Shown here piece by piece: positions 12,001-22,735 of a stretch of DNA of 64,000 nucleotides. Where the stretch lies: positions 101,355 through 165,354 of the forward strand of contig DF236950.1 of the NCBI GenBank assembly GCA_000708835.1, in the 5' to 3' direction. The DNA comes from Klebsormidium nitens (Eukaryota; Streptophyta; Klebsormidiophyceae; Klebsormidiales; Klebsormidiaceae). Below the pieces are notes generated by a model that did not search any database, had not been told where the DNA came from, and saw nothing but the letters and a program-made list of their open reading frames with translations. Numbering within the stretch: the first letter of the stretch is position 1; the number at the start of each line of letters is the position of its first letter. A program made the position numbers and the translations under genes.

Positions 12001-15000
12001 GATGACAACCAGTGTAACAAGGTGCCCCCATGCTCTGACAAGACCAAGGTTGATTGCTGCTTTTGACTGTCCCTGTTATTGGACTTGCGAGAAAGCGGGC
12101 CATCAATCTAAGTAGGTTGGAAAACAATCTAAGTAGGTTGGAAAATGATTTGTGTAGACTATGATGCAAAGACGTAGTGTTAGCCGGGACTGCAGTTCTT
12201 GCTATCAGAGGCCAAGAGCTGCTGAGTTGCAACATGTTGTTGCTTTCAAGGAGACTATCAGAGCAAGACCAGCTAGTAGAGGAGCCAGTGTGCATCGGAT
12301 GGTGACATCAACGCATCACTTTCGACTCTGCAGGAGGAGAAGAAGCTGAAGGAGGCGGAGACGGTGCAATTGCGGCGGGAGAATGGGGAGCTGCATGCGC
12401 AGGTGGCGGAGGCAATGCGGCTGCTGAATGCACAGGAGGAGTCCATTGCGGCTCTGCAGAAGCAGCTACAGACAGCAGCTGATCCAGTGTCGCCCCCGGT
12501 GATCGAGGCTGCAGAGGCGCAGGCAAGTGGAAGACTCGTGTTACTCTTTCGAGGCTTCTTTAGGTGACAGCCGTTGAGTACTCAACAATAGGCGACGGAG
12601 CTGTGATCAATCCCAGGGCATCTACTTGACCGTCTGTCCAAGGGCGGTAAACTCGAGCTCTGCAAGTAGACTCTGGTCTTCGAAGTGGGGCTTTTCTTGT
12701 CTAAATGGAGTATGCGAGTATTTGCTGCCAAGGTCGTCTAGATGCGGGCATGGCCCCGCTCAGTTGAGCTTCTTTTGCTAAGTCCTCTCCTCTCCACAAC
12801 CTCAAGTCAAAGCTGATCAAATACCCTATGTTGCTTGTTACCCTTGTTGTGCCTCTTCACCTCGGAAGCGATAGAGGCATGCTGGCAGACTCGACTACAT
12901 AAGAAGGGTACGCGCAATCCCCCCCCTGTCCTTCTCTGTAATGGCTGGATCCCGACCGACCCCCGCGTTCCCATCGCAGGCGGCCCGGTCCATCCTGGAG
13001 GTCGCCAAAGAGTTCAACGTGAAGACGATCGACAAGCTCAAGGTGGAGCTGCAGAAGGCGCGCCTGGTGGAGAGCCTCGAAGCCGCGCTGCAGCAGAGCA
13101 TCAAGGAGCTAGCTCACCAACGCAGCGGGCAGCACCCGGGAGAGGCCCCGAGCAAGGCGCATGACACGGGGCTGCTGCGCTTGCGCGAGCTGGAGGCCGT
13201 GCTGGCCAATCTGGAGCGGGAAAATGCGGGGCTCAGGCACGAGGTGAGGCAGAGCACAAACCCGGGTTTGGTTTGAAACCATCACGGGTCTTTCTGCGTC
13301 TGCGTCGCTCGTGCGCAGTTTCTGTGGCTGGTTCGAGCGAAAGACTGGATAATGGACAGAGTGGCAAAACATCTTCGAAGTGCGGCATTAGAGAGATTGT
13401 TTTCAAGCTGCATCACTGCAGTACAGAGCTACCACCAGAGTGGGATGTTAGGTCTGCAAGTTGCTCTTTGGTGAAACCTGACACAAGGTTCTTACACAAG
13501 ACGCAGTCGAGCCGCGCAACTCTCAGTGCTGGACTTTCTTCGTCTGTTCTTTTTTCCTTGTACAAGGTCTTTGTAAAGCCAATTCTTCTGTGCGAAGGAT
13601 GGAGAATATTGATAATGATCGAACAAGTGGTTGCAAATGCCTCATGCCCTCTTCTTGTGCCTGACTGTCGTTGCTGGCGTTGTGCCCTCCAGCTGGCGGA
13701 CGCCGTGAAGGACAAGCGTAAGGGCAAGGACTGGGAGGAGGAGAAGCTGCAGAAGCAGCTGGACAACAAGACGCGCGAGGTGGAGGACTTGAGCAAGGAC
13801 CTGCAGGCCAGCTACGTGCAGCACTCCAAGGTGCAGCGCATGCTCGAGCTCCTGCGCGAAGCCAACATTGGCTCTGTCGAGAAGGTGAGAGTGCGGTACT
13901 GGTTCCAATGTGAGGTAGGCACACCCGTTCGCAGGATTGGTTGGGCTCGGCTGGGTCGATAGGGCTGCTCGCTTTGACACTTTTAGACTAGGTAGAGTTT
14001 GGTATTGCAGGCTTTCCTACACATTCAAGCATCATTGCAACCCGCTGTTTCGCTCCTGCTGGCTCCTGACACTAGGAGAGGCGCGAGTTTCGGTTGTTTT
14101 TGTGCTTTGATTCCCTTTCTCCTGGCCACCTCGAAGTACGCACTTGGACATGTCACGGATTTGACGGGCTGCCAATCGATCGTGTTTTATGGCTGCTGCT
14201 GGGCTCTGCAAGAGAAGCGCTGGCTTGCACATTTCAGCGGGCTTGTCGCCCTCTTGGTTCTTATGATTGGATTGTACGATCCCAACACTTGTGCATCAGC
14301 GACGAAGGTGGTTGTTCCTCGGTCGTTGACACACTTCCAGCTATGCCAGTTATCAGCAACTCATCACTTGCAGTGTCTCACTTGCCACCTCAGCTAAAGG
14401 CTTCTCCTTGTCAAGCACACCTTGAATCAAGGTAGCGACTTCTTGCACCTCCTCCAGGTGCGCATCATGATCAAGCGGCATCAACAGTTCGACTCCCTTG
14501 AGGGGAAAGTGCGCACCCTGGAGGCCGAGAACGCCTCCCTACAGCGCAAGCTCAAGCGCCTCCAGGGCGCCCCGCCCGACGTGGGCTCCCCCGCCGCGGA
14601 TCCCCAGAAACCGTGGGTACGGCCGGAGGGAGCCCCCGGCAAGCCGGCCGAGACCGACGACAACTCCCGGGAAGACGTCCCGATCGCCAACCGGAAGCTG
14701 GGCAAAACGAATAGCGTGGACGGGGACAGAGTGGATCGAAATAAAGGTCCCGAGGGGGAGAAAACGAGCGGGGAGGGGAAGGGGGCGGAAGGAGAGGGCG
14801 CGCTGGCATTAGGGGCTCCGGATTTAGAGGCGCTGGTGAGCCGAGTTGGGGGGGAGCTGGGGGGGCCTAGGGACGAGGAGCGGCTGCGGGACCTGCTCAA
14901 GGCGGCGGAGAGGGTCGGCGAGCTGGAACAGGCTATCGCGGAGCAGAAGCACCGCGCGGACAAGTGAGCAGGCATCGAGCGCTCTCGGACTGACCGGATC

Positions 15001-16883
15001 TTGATTCGCGGCTCTGGTCTGGTCCTAGATCTCAGAGATTGCGAAGCCCCCACAATGGACCGGAGTGGTGGGATTCCCGGTGCCGTGGTGATTCCTGCTT
15101 GTTTTCTTGTGCAAGGAACATTTATTCCAAAAGATCCGGTAAGATGATAGAGATCAGCTGTGAGCACCGCTGTTGCTTTTCTGAATCTCTATCACATCTA
15201 TTTATCAGCTAAGGGACAGTCTCTTGCAAGCGCTGTCGCTTTTATCAGGCACAGCGGAAGATCCTTGCCCTAGAGCCTCCTTCCTGACGCCCGCGTAACG
15301 CTTCCACAGGGCTGAAGCGCGGCTGAAGAAGTCGAATGCGGACGACAAGACGAGCGCGAGCGAGAGCCAGGCGCTGTCCGCCATGGTGCGCGTGCTGGGC
15401 CTGGAGCGGGGCGGGAACGAGTCGGGCGTCGTCGCGATCGAGAAGGCGCTCCAGGCGGCCGCCTCGGAGCGCGAGGCGATGAAGAAGGAGCTGGAGCAGA
15501 AGCGGGAGGAGGTGGACGTCATGGCGCGCCGGCTCCGCGACATCTCGCACAAGAACGCCAAGGTAAGAGTCCTGGAGAAACAGAACGGCGGCATGATGGT
15601 GGTGTCCAGATCCCTCCCGGAAGCCATTTTCTGTCCGTCTCCGGCTCCGACTTCGCATCCATTTGAAAAGTACGAGGACTAAGAGGTGGTTTCGCACAAA
15701 GCGCTCGCTGTTCCAGCTTTGCCGGAAAGTGACGTCCAAGATCCGGGGCTTTCCGCAGCCAGTCCTGATGTAGGGCGTGGTGATCACAGCGCAGTGCAGA
15801 TCTTGAATGCACATTGTTTCTCAAAGTGAACACGGAGAGTTTGTTTGCTGTCCGTCTTGTTTGGGTGAAAGTCCCACCCTTGTGTTGTAGGATGCAAGCA
15901 GTAGGAGGCGCCCTTTTTAAAGGATTCATCGCAACAAGCTTTTAACTCCGTCCTCCTCACGCCGCAACTCATTTCATGACCACTCAGTCGTCGTTTGCTG
16001 GTGCATTATGCGTTCGGTCTTTCTTAGTCGAGGGCGAATTATCATCTCAAAGACAGCTCGAGGTAGTTCTCAAGAATCCGGCGTTGCTGCCCCGTTTTCG
16101 CTTTCGTTTGAACGTTGTTACTTGCTCTTATCTGGGTGCCTCACGCTACTGTTGTTGCTCCCCGTGCAGATGGAGGAGCTTCACCAGGCCTCGGCTGAGG
16201 CGGCTGGCGAGGCGGCGGGCCTCCAGATGCAGCTCATCACGAGCCAGTCCATGCTGCAACAACTGCAGCGCCGCAACCGCAGCCTGCTCATGGACGCAGC
16301 GGCTGCGCAGGCCGTCCTCGAACTTCTCCGCGGCCCTTATGTGAGTCCCCTCATCGGGCGGATGTTGTCGGGAGTGTCCCTAATCTCGCAGCCAGTTCAG
16401 TGTCTTTGGCGGTCTCTCCTACTCTGCCTCTGCGACGCCTGCTCTGTGTGCAAGCTTGTGTCCGCGACAAAGAGCTGTAAGGCTTGGTTGCCAGTACATC
16501 ATAAGCTGATGTGGAATTTTGTAAGGTTGCGTACTCAAGACGGGTTTTGCTGACCCTCGAGAGTGTGTGTTTGGGAAGCCCAAAAGAAGCGGTTCATCTT
16601 GGCCTGTTCCCCTGCTTTGAGAACGGCTTGGAGTAAGCCAACGGGAAGCAGACTCTTCTTACACGTTCTTTGCTGACTTACGGACAGCAGGTTTTCTTTT
16701 GCGTGCGTGCAAAAGCTATTATGTCTTGAATATACTGAGACTCGTCGGAAATATCGTTTCATTCAAAGAGAGCAGTTAGCATGTGTTCCTGATGTTACCC
16801 TGTGAATGCAGATAAGAGACGTGGGCCAGCTGCAGCTTCTGCTCGAGCGAGCAATAGAGCTCAGCATTAGTGAACAGCGATGA
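9019..16883 (+). CDS. Long coiled-coil protein, family not recognised
   Basis: Ten-exon model of about 995 aa: 9019-9783, 10155-10324, 11465-11870, 12334-12522, 12980-13243, 13693-13884, 14458-14963, 15310-15562, 16170-16340 and 16812-16883, ending in TGA. Every junction keeps frame. Introns are GT-AG except intron 4, which reads CAG|GCAAGT (GC-AG). Residues 1-255 are charged, Gly/Ser-rich and mostly disordered, with a basic KKRK near the start and RYKKKKHR near residue 120, possible nuclear signals. From about residue 256 the protein is dominated by heptad-like Glu/Lys/Leu/Ala segments such as VAELEKKLAEVTAENTAL, EEEKLQKQLDNKTREVEDL and MEELHQASAEAAGEAAGL, broken by a Pro/Gly/acidic linker in exon 7. 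No catalytic motif is visible. A structural, tethering or cytoskeletal role would fit, but this is inference only. Exon 2 contains a near-perfect duplication, PDATQALPPRTP then PDAAQALPPMTP. Confidence 0.8.
10238..10311 (+). repeat. In-frame tandem duplication in coiled-coil gene
   Basis: Two adjacent copies of about 36 nt encode PDATQALPPRTP and PDAAQALPPMTP. Copies differ at a few positions and keep frame, so this is a recent local duplication inside exon 2. Confidence 0.7.
12104..12145. repeat. 21-bp tandem repeat, two copies
   Basis: The unit beginning caatctaagtaggttgg occurs twice in tandem with a 21-bp period inside intron 3 of the coiled-coil gene. The copies are essentially identical. 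Confidence 0.75.
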
Positions 16884-17927
16884 GCCGCTTACTCTTGAAG
16901 AGGGCGTCATCCACGCAACTGGTAGTGACTAGCAGATGGACGTTTAGTGTGAAAATGGCGGGACACGCAAGGGAGTGTAATGTTTGGGACTTGATCGACT
17001 GCTTCGATCTGTTAAAGCGAGCTGCTTCCAATACCAACCATGCTTTGTACCAAAGGGCACATCTGTTTGTGAATAGTGGTGGCTGCATCTTTGATGGCTC
17101 TATATCTTGACATACAGTAATCCTTAAGGCAGTGCTGGGAATGGCAGGCTGATCTAGGCATGAGGAGTAAGTAACTGCGTATTTCTATCTACATTTTGTG
17201 GCATAGGCACCGGGTTTCTAAATTTAAAGACCAGGTCTTTCAACCTCAGGACAGGTAAACCTTCTGCAGTTGTACACTTGTGGTGCAATCGTGCATGGTG
17301 CAGAGCTTCTAGATTTACCGAGCTGGTATACATAAGGGTTCCAGACATTTGATGACTCGCCAGAGCTTACAACAATGCTGGTGTGAAAGGGATTACGTCG
17401 CTGCGTATATCTAGTACTTGTCGCACCCGGCTAGGCTTGTGACAGGAGTCAGTACATTTATAGGAAAGAGTGTGAGTGCAAGCTAAGTGAACAATTACCT
17501 GGTTTTATTTTCGAGGCATTGTGGCATCGCATGATTCAATCTTGGATCGTCATTTGAGCGTAATATATTCACGGAGTCAGTGTCACTGTTCTTTCAATTG
17601 AATGCTATTGATGCGCTGTGGTGCAGCAGAACATGATCTATCCCCAAAGGCCGGCCGCTGATTGTTAAGCTGCACTGAGCGGTATGCATCATCGATATTA
17701 AGTTGTGATGACCTAAGTTCCGGGCCGCGCCCGTCGCATCATGTACGTAGGCCCAACCGTCTTCCATATCCTCAGTAGTACGGTAGGCTTTATCTATATA
17801 GGCTCTTACCGTGTACACTAATCCATTAGACCGTGACGGTTGCATGAGCTAGAATATGTAAGTGCATTCAATTATATATATAGACAATAGCTTTCTAGCG
17901 AGTCTGTGATTCGTGTAAAGACTATAA

Positions 17928-18398
17928 GGGTACCGTCACTTTGAAGTGGCACCCCCTTAATTAGGTATTCTGTTGGGGGGGGCTTGGTTCGGATCAGCCA
18001 AGCAAAGGTGGGGAGCTCCCCACCTTTGCTCCCCCCCGGCTAGCAGGGGGGGAGGCTTGAGCCTGAGGCCTTTTGCTTGGGGCAAAGCTCCAACCAGGTT
18101 TCAAGTGAGAAGCATGCTTTTTCATGCAGATTCCCCCTCATTTTGAATTCAATGTTCAGACTGTCCAGCACACGAACAAGACAGAAATATGTCCTTTTCA
18201 GCACCAAAATGGGGCTGAATTCATGTATATGATTGTGTTTTTTAACCATAGTTTTGCCCGGTTAGCATGGTCCACCGGACTGGGACCTTGACCTTGCCAA
18301 TGACGACAAGGCCGGGAGGGGGGGGGGGCTTGAGACCCTTACGCCAAAGTGCCTCCAAAATACCTGTAACCGGGTGCCACTACAAAGTGACGGTACCC
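17928..18398. mobile_element. Tourist/PIF-Harbinger-like MITE, about 471 bp
   Basis: The ends are terminal inverted repeats of about 27 bp, starting GGGTACCGTCACTTTG and differing at one position. The element is flanked on both sides by TAA (17925-17927 and 18399-18401). A 3-bp TAA/TTA target duplication with TIRs starting GGG is the signature of PIF/Harbinger elements and their Tourist MITEs. The interior has no transposase. It has runs of seven or more G followed by CTTG and a perfect 30-bp palindrome. The short frame inside (18040-18249, minus) is not convincing as a gene. Confidence 0.8.
18001..18030. repeat. Perfect 30-bp palindrome inside the MITE
   Basis: The left arm agcaaaggtggggag is followed directly by its exact reverse complement, with a GAGCTC centre and no spacer. 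It would form a strong hairpin in single-stranded DNA or RNA. It is part of the MITE, not a terminator of a nearby gene. Confidence 0.85.
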
Positions 18399-19192
18399 TA
18401 ATTGCATGAGACTAAGTTACTCTATATATACAGATGACTGAGTCACATATGCATGCGCCGCCTAAAAATTGTATATCCATACAAGGCAGCGCACGTACCT
18501 ATATACAGACATGACTTCAAGTTGTCGAGCCTGTCGCGATATACAAGCTAGGGCCTCACACATTCAAAGCTTTAGTAGTATACCAAATACATGTGGCATG
18601 CAGATATGGCACACATGTCAGTGAAGTAGTATGATCATGTTGCTGACGATCCAACATGGTTTATGATCCGACTCCCGCCTAATTAAGTAACCATGTGCTA
18701 ACGTTTCAGCAGTTTCAAATCAGTGTGGTAGCCACTGGACTGGGTTCACATGTTGCAATCTGGTCCGTCGAAATTATCCACGGGCCACGGAATGAATGCA
18801 GATTAATTGCTTGAGCGATAACTGAGTACTGTGTAGCCGGCCCAGCTTACGAGCGGTGGGAGTTCTAAGCTCATGGTTTATATAGGATGTATAACAGAGA
18901 CGGACTTTGACTTGCTAATTGAATGGCTAGTGTATGGTTTTGCAAGATCCTAAAAGTTAACGGCCACATGTCCAAATAAGTGATGAATGGTTTTGCTAAT
19001 ATGCACAGTTGTATAATTAAGGCTCACTGTCCTACAGCTTTTCAGAGTTATGATACATTTGACATTCACTCAAGTCAATCAATGGGAGTAAGGCAAGAAT
19101 CATATGTACACCGCTAGTGATAGTCCTTATCAGAGTTGCTTCCACGTCCCTGACCTAAGATCTTGTTAAAGATACACATGAGCCGTGTGGTA

Positions 19193-21183
19193 TCATTGTC
19201 GCCTAATCCATCTCATCAATCGGGCGCCCATGTTGGCAGCCGTCTCTGCCAGCTCCGCCAGAGGGTCAGGTGCATTGGCAGTGAAAGAGCGAAGTCCGCC
19301 AGCCTCAGACGAGCGGACCGACTGCTGAGTCCTTCTAGGTCTGATGATCAAGCAATCTAGGTCTAGGCCTACAAAACAAAGGGAAATATCGGTTCGCTTG
19401 TAGCATTCAAGCTCCGCAAGAGTACTACGGGGATCCTCTACAGCGCTTTCGAATCTCACATGAGGCGTCTTGGATAATTCTGTATTTCGAAGGTGTTGAG
19501 CAATGGTCTTCTTCGAGCTAGATGGTTGTTCTCAACAGTTAGTTAAAACAAACCGCCATTGGAGTCCATCATTAATGAGACCCGCCGAAGACATGGCCTT
19601 CAGCACTCTGTTGACATAAGTTCTCGTTCAAGCTTGAAACCAATCCCGAGTTTCATCTACTAGCAAAGAGACCAACACTTGCGACTCAATTCGACCAGGA
19701 AAATTCCAACCGATCTGCCGAATCTCAATCAGAAGCACATAAAGTTCACTTACCTGACTTCCAATGCCCGCCTTCGATCTCCCGAATGATGCAGTCCAGC
19801 TCGACTTCCACCCCTCTGCTTTGACTCCTCCCACTGCCCCCCCTTGGGTCCTCGTCGGCCAATTCCCCCTCTTGCCTCACAGAGATCACCCCCACTTCCA
19901 GCTCAGTCCACTGGTGGGTGTCCGCGGGCCTCACTGGATAGTCCCCATAAGCAAACGACTGGGGTTTGGTTAGTATGACACCGTCTCCGGTGGTCACAGA
20001 AAATTGCACTGGATGGACCCAGGGGCCGGGCTGGCGAATCGCCAGACGCCAAAGGACGGTGTAGTCTCCAGGAGGCAAGGTCAGGCGCCGCTGAAGACGC
20101 ACCTGGAGAAGGAGATTGGGGCTTGAAACAGCAAGTGGGTTTTGCAGGGGCAATGCTTGTCATTCGACAACGTCTTCTTCCAATGAGACCACGAAGAATG
20201 CAATTGACTTCCTGAGGGTCACACAATGAAACGAACCACATTCAATGAATAGCCCTGAGCTTTCATGTGTAACATAACCGGGGCATCGAAGCATGAGAGA
20301 ACACAGTGGTCCGGTGTTTTGTAATTTCGATCCTCTCATACAGTTCCAGATCTACTGGACTTCTCACGGACTGGATGGAATGCAACATGTTGAAAAACCT
20401 CACCTCCAGCCAGCACACACTTTTCAGAAACATCGACGCGCCGAAAAGAGAGCCATGCTCAGGGGCTCGTTGCCAGTACCGTGTGTCTGAGCCCCAGGTG
20501 ATATGTGCCCCCAGGACTGAGAACATCCTTTCGACCCCCCCGGAGCCGACGTCAGCCCTGAAACTTTCAAGGCCGCCCTCTCCAACTAACAGCCCTCTCG
20601 CAAGCCTCTGAAACATCTTCTTTGGGGTCTCTGGAGGACCGAGATCCGCCGTCGCTTCCTGCCATTCCTCCCCTTGTGACGCAGAGCCGGCAATTGTGCC
20701 TGGGCCAACCACATCGTGCTGGCCTGCACTAACCGTCTCATTGGCCAGACGGCTGTTTGGTGCGATGCTAGCATCTGCATCGCGCCGTCCGGCTGCTGAG
20801 AGAGGGTTGGGCACAAGAAGGAGGGGCCTGCCCCGGAACCTGCCCCTTCCCCCGGGCACCCCTCCCGGCTGCACCCCGGCAATCAGATGCCCCATAATTT
20901 GATGCACGGCCGGCTGCTGGAGAGGCTGGGAAGAAGCATGCGCTACATTAGTATCGTAAGGGGACAGCCTGTCCCACAGCGCGCGCTCAATTGCCTCCTC
21001 AGAGCCAGCTGGAAGCAGGGCTTGCCAAACAGCATTCGAGGCGGCGGCAGCAGCGAAAGTGGAGTTCACAGAGCTGGCACGCAGGACGTCCTGCGCAGAC
21101 TGCATGCAGCTCAGGATTGCCGAGATGCATGCTTCTGGAAGATCACCCAGCCCGGTGGCTCCCTCCCTGTCAGCGGAAGCCAT
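19193..21183 (-). CDS. F-box protein with PP2 (phloem protein 2-like) domain
   Basis: Three-exon model of about 434 aa: 21183-20404, 20102-19754 and 19368-19193, with GT-AG introns and matching phases. The N-terminal F-box (about residues 13-60) has LGDLPEACISAIL, then a run like SAQDVLRASSVNSTF and AVWQALLP. It would bind SKP1 in an SCF ubiquitin ligase. The C-terminal half has PP2 landmarks: KKMFQRLARGLLV, AHITWGSDTRYWQ, KSVCWLEVR, LPPGDYTVLWRLAI and EGGHWKSGLDLDCLIIRPR. PP2 folds in this family often bind glycans, and may serve for substrate recognition. Joining exon 3 restores the expected WKSG-L-IIRP end, which supports that junction. A C-terminal tail of about 45 residues after IIRPR is extra. 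Between F-box and PP2 lies a Gly/Arg/Pro-rich linker (about residues 100-170). The start at 21183 is the ATG directly before the F-box. Confidence 0.9.
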
Positions 21184-22735
21184 AGCGCCTCACTAGACTT
21201 TGATGTATCGCCAACGTCGACTTTCGAGTTCTTCCGTCACTGTGAGGGACACTTGCCTCCGAATGATTCACAATTCAGCATAAGCTTCCGTCCTCAAAGT
21301 GCAAGACCACTGCAGTTGTACGTACTGTTGGACGTACTGTTGGACGTACTGCGGCCAGCCCCCATCTCACAAGGGGTTATGACAAAGCAGTGTCAGGACA
21401 ATCAATCGCTTCTTCTATCAGTTCTGATGCTTCAATGGGTTCCAAGCGCTTCAACCTTTAGCCTTGGGCTCTGCTCGAAGGTTTGCCGCCCCTTCCCCTC
21501 AATTGGCTCAAGTCTTGAACCGCTTTCTTGATCAAGGCAATCCTTTCAATCCTGAGCAGAAAGCTGAAAACCCTACAAAATCCTGCCCCTTTTGGGTTTA
21601 GTTTAGGGTTTCAGAATCCACGGTGATGTCGCAGGGTAGGTTTGGATTTAGGCGCCCTGCCTCCCATCGGTCTTCAGAATTTGCCCTGATCATGCATTTC
21701 AAAGCACGTCCCGGCCACTTCAATTGAATCTGATATATCGCCCGATACCGCCCGGTTAACTGTTGGTCTTTCGAAGCCCCTAACGAGAGCCCTTATTCTA
21801 TTGTCAAAACAGTTCAGTGATGAGTCGTGACCTGGCAGCTTCTGTTCGGGTTCAATTTTAGAACTTTCCACGTGGCGTCCAATGGCTGCGCCAAACTTCG
21901 AAAAGATTCGGAAGGCAGGGCTCAACTTTCTGACAACCGATCTGAGAAACAACCTTCCAATCATCGACCCTTATCCACAAAAGAAAATCAAGCGGACCAG
22001 TCAACTGGCACTTGGGTCCAGGGTTCGCATCCACAGCCAATCAACGGTTGAGATAATCATTTTGAGGATCTAACGGTATACACAGCTTTACCGCTGCGCT
22101 TTTGAAACAGTCCTTATTTCTGCAGATATTCGCGGTTGCGTTGCGCGTATAGATTCTGGTTCCATGATTCCTCCCGCGCGTTTGAGACGCCCCTTCCTTC
22201 GCCAGTCAGAGTTTTGCGCGTTGCTTGTTGCCGAAACTTGCACACTTTTCAGGGCCTTTGAATTAGGCCAGCTGCAACTCCCAACGACTTGGAGGGAAGA
22301 TCCTCGAAAAGAGGAAGACGAGCTTCCAAGCTCCCCATGCAGCAATCTTCCGAAGCTGGCCCTCGTGGCGCTTGCTTTCAAGCTGGGAAGACGTTGGAGA
22401 GACATCCTTGCGGGGCGCAGGCGTTGCCATTTCCAAGAGCAGCGCTCACGTTGGAGGATTGCCTATCGCAAGTCTCTGCAAGGGGAACTTTCGGGCAAGC
22501 AAGCTGCAGTGGATCGAAAACTTGTGTGGGGAGCGGGCATTCGCGCCACATCTTTGCGCCCTTGAGAACAGTCTTTGCAGGATTGCCCAGTGCCCGCCCC
22601 GATACGGGCAACCATTCACAGCAGTCTCACTGAGAGCGCACAACTGTAGCGCACTGCGGAGTCTATCGTATACTTTTCAGGCTATGTGTTGAGCTTTACC
22701 CTCTTTGAGGTCTTTTCTGCAAGATCTCTGCCAAG
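21184..22735. promoter_or_regulatory. Divergent promoter region, F-box/PP2 and START genes
   Basis: About 1.55 kb separates the two start codons, which face away from each other. I see a 12-bp tandem repeat at 21321-21350 and a telo-box-like TAGGGTTT at 21604-21611, with a GGGTTTAGTTTAGGG context. Frames of 100-130 codons on the plus strand (22164-22633) overlap one another in different phases and show no domain, so I treat them as chance or 5' UTR. No TATA box stands out. Confidence 0.5.
21321..21350. repeat. 12-bp tandem repeat, about 2.5 copies
   Basis: The unit cgtactgttgga is repeated in tandem just upstream of the F-box/PP2 gene, within the shared upstream region. Confidence 0.75.

Larger units (their letters stand above)
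16884..19192. other. Convergent intergenic stretch containing a MITE
   Basis: This is the space between the 3' ends of the coiled-coil gene (+) and the F-box/PP2 gene (-). An open frame begins within the last codons of the coiled-coil gene (16890-17110) but has no family signal and is probably 3' UTR. The remainder is AT-richer noncoding DNA carrying the MITE at 17928-18398. I see no RNA gene. Confidence 0.6.

Noticed and set aside
18040-18249. 69-codon minus-strand frame inside the MITE
   Set aside because: It is too short for a transposase, has no motif and lies within a non-autonomous element.
19628-19834. Read-through of the PP2 exon into downstream sequence (LYVLLIEIRQ) as the protein end
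   Set aside because: It needs a frameshift. Splicing to 19368 in phase restores the expected WKSG-L-IIRP end.
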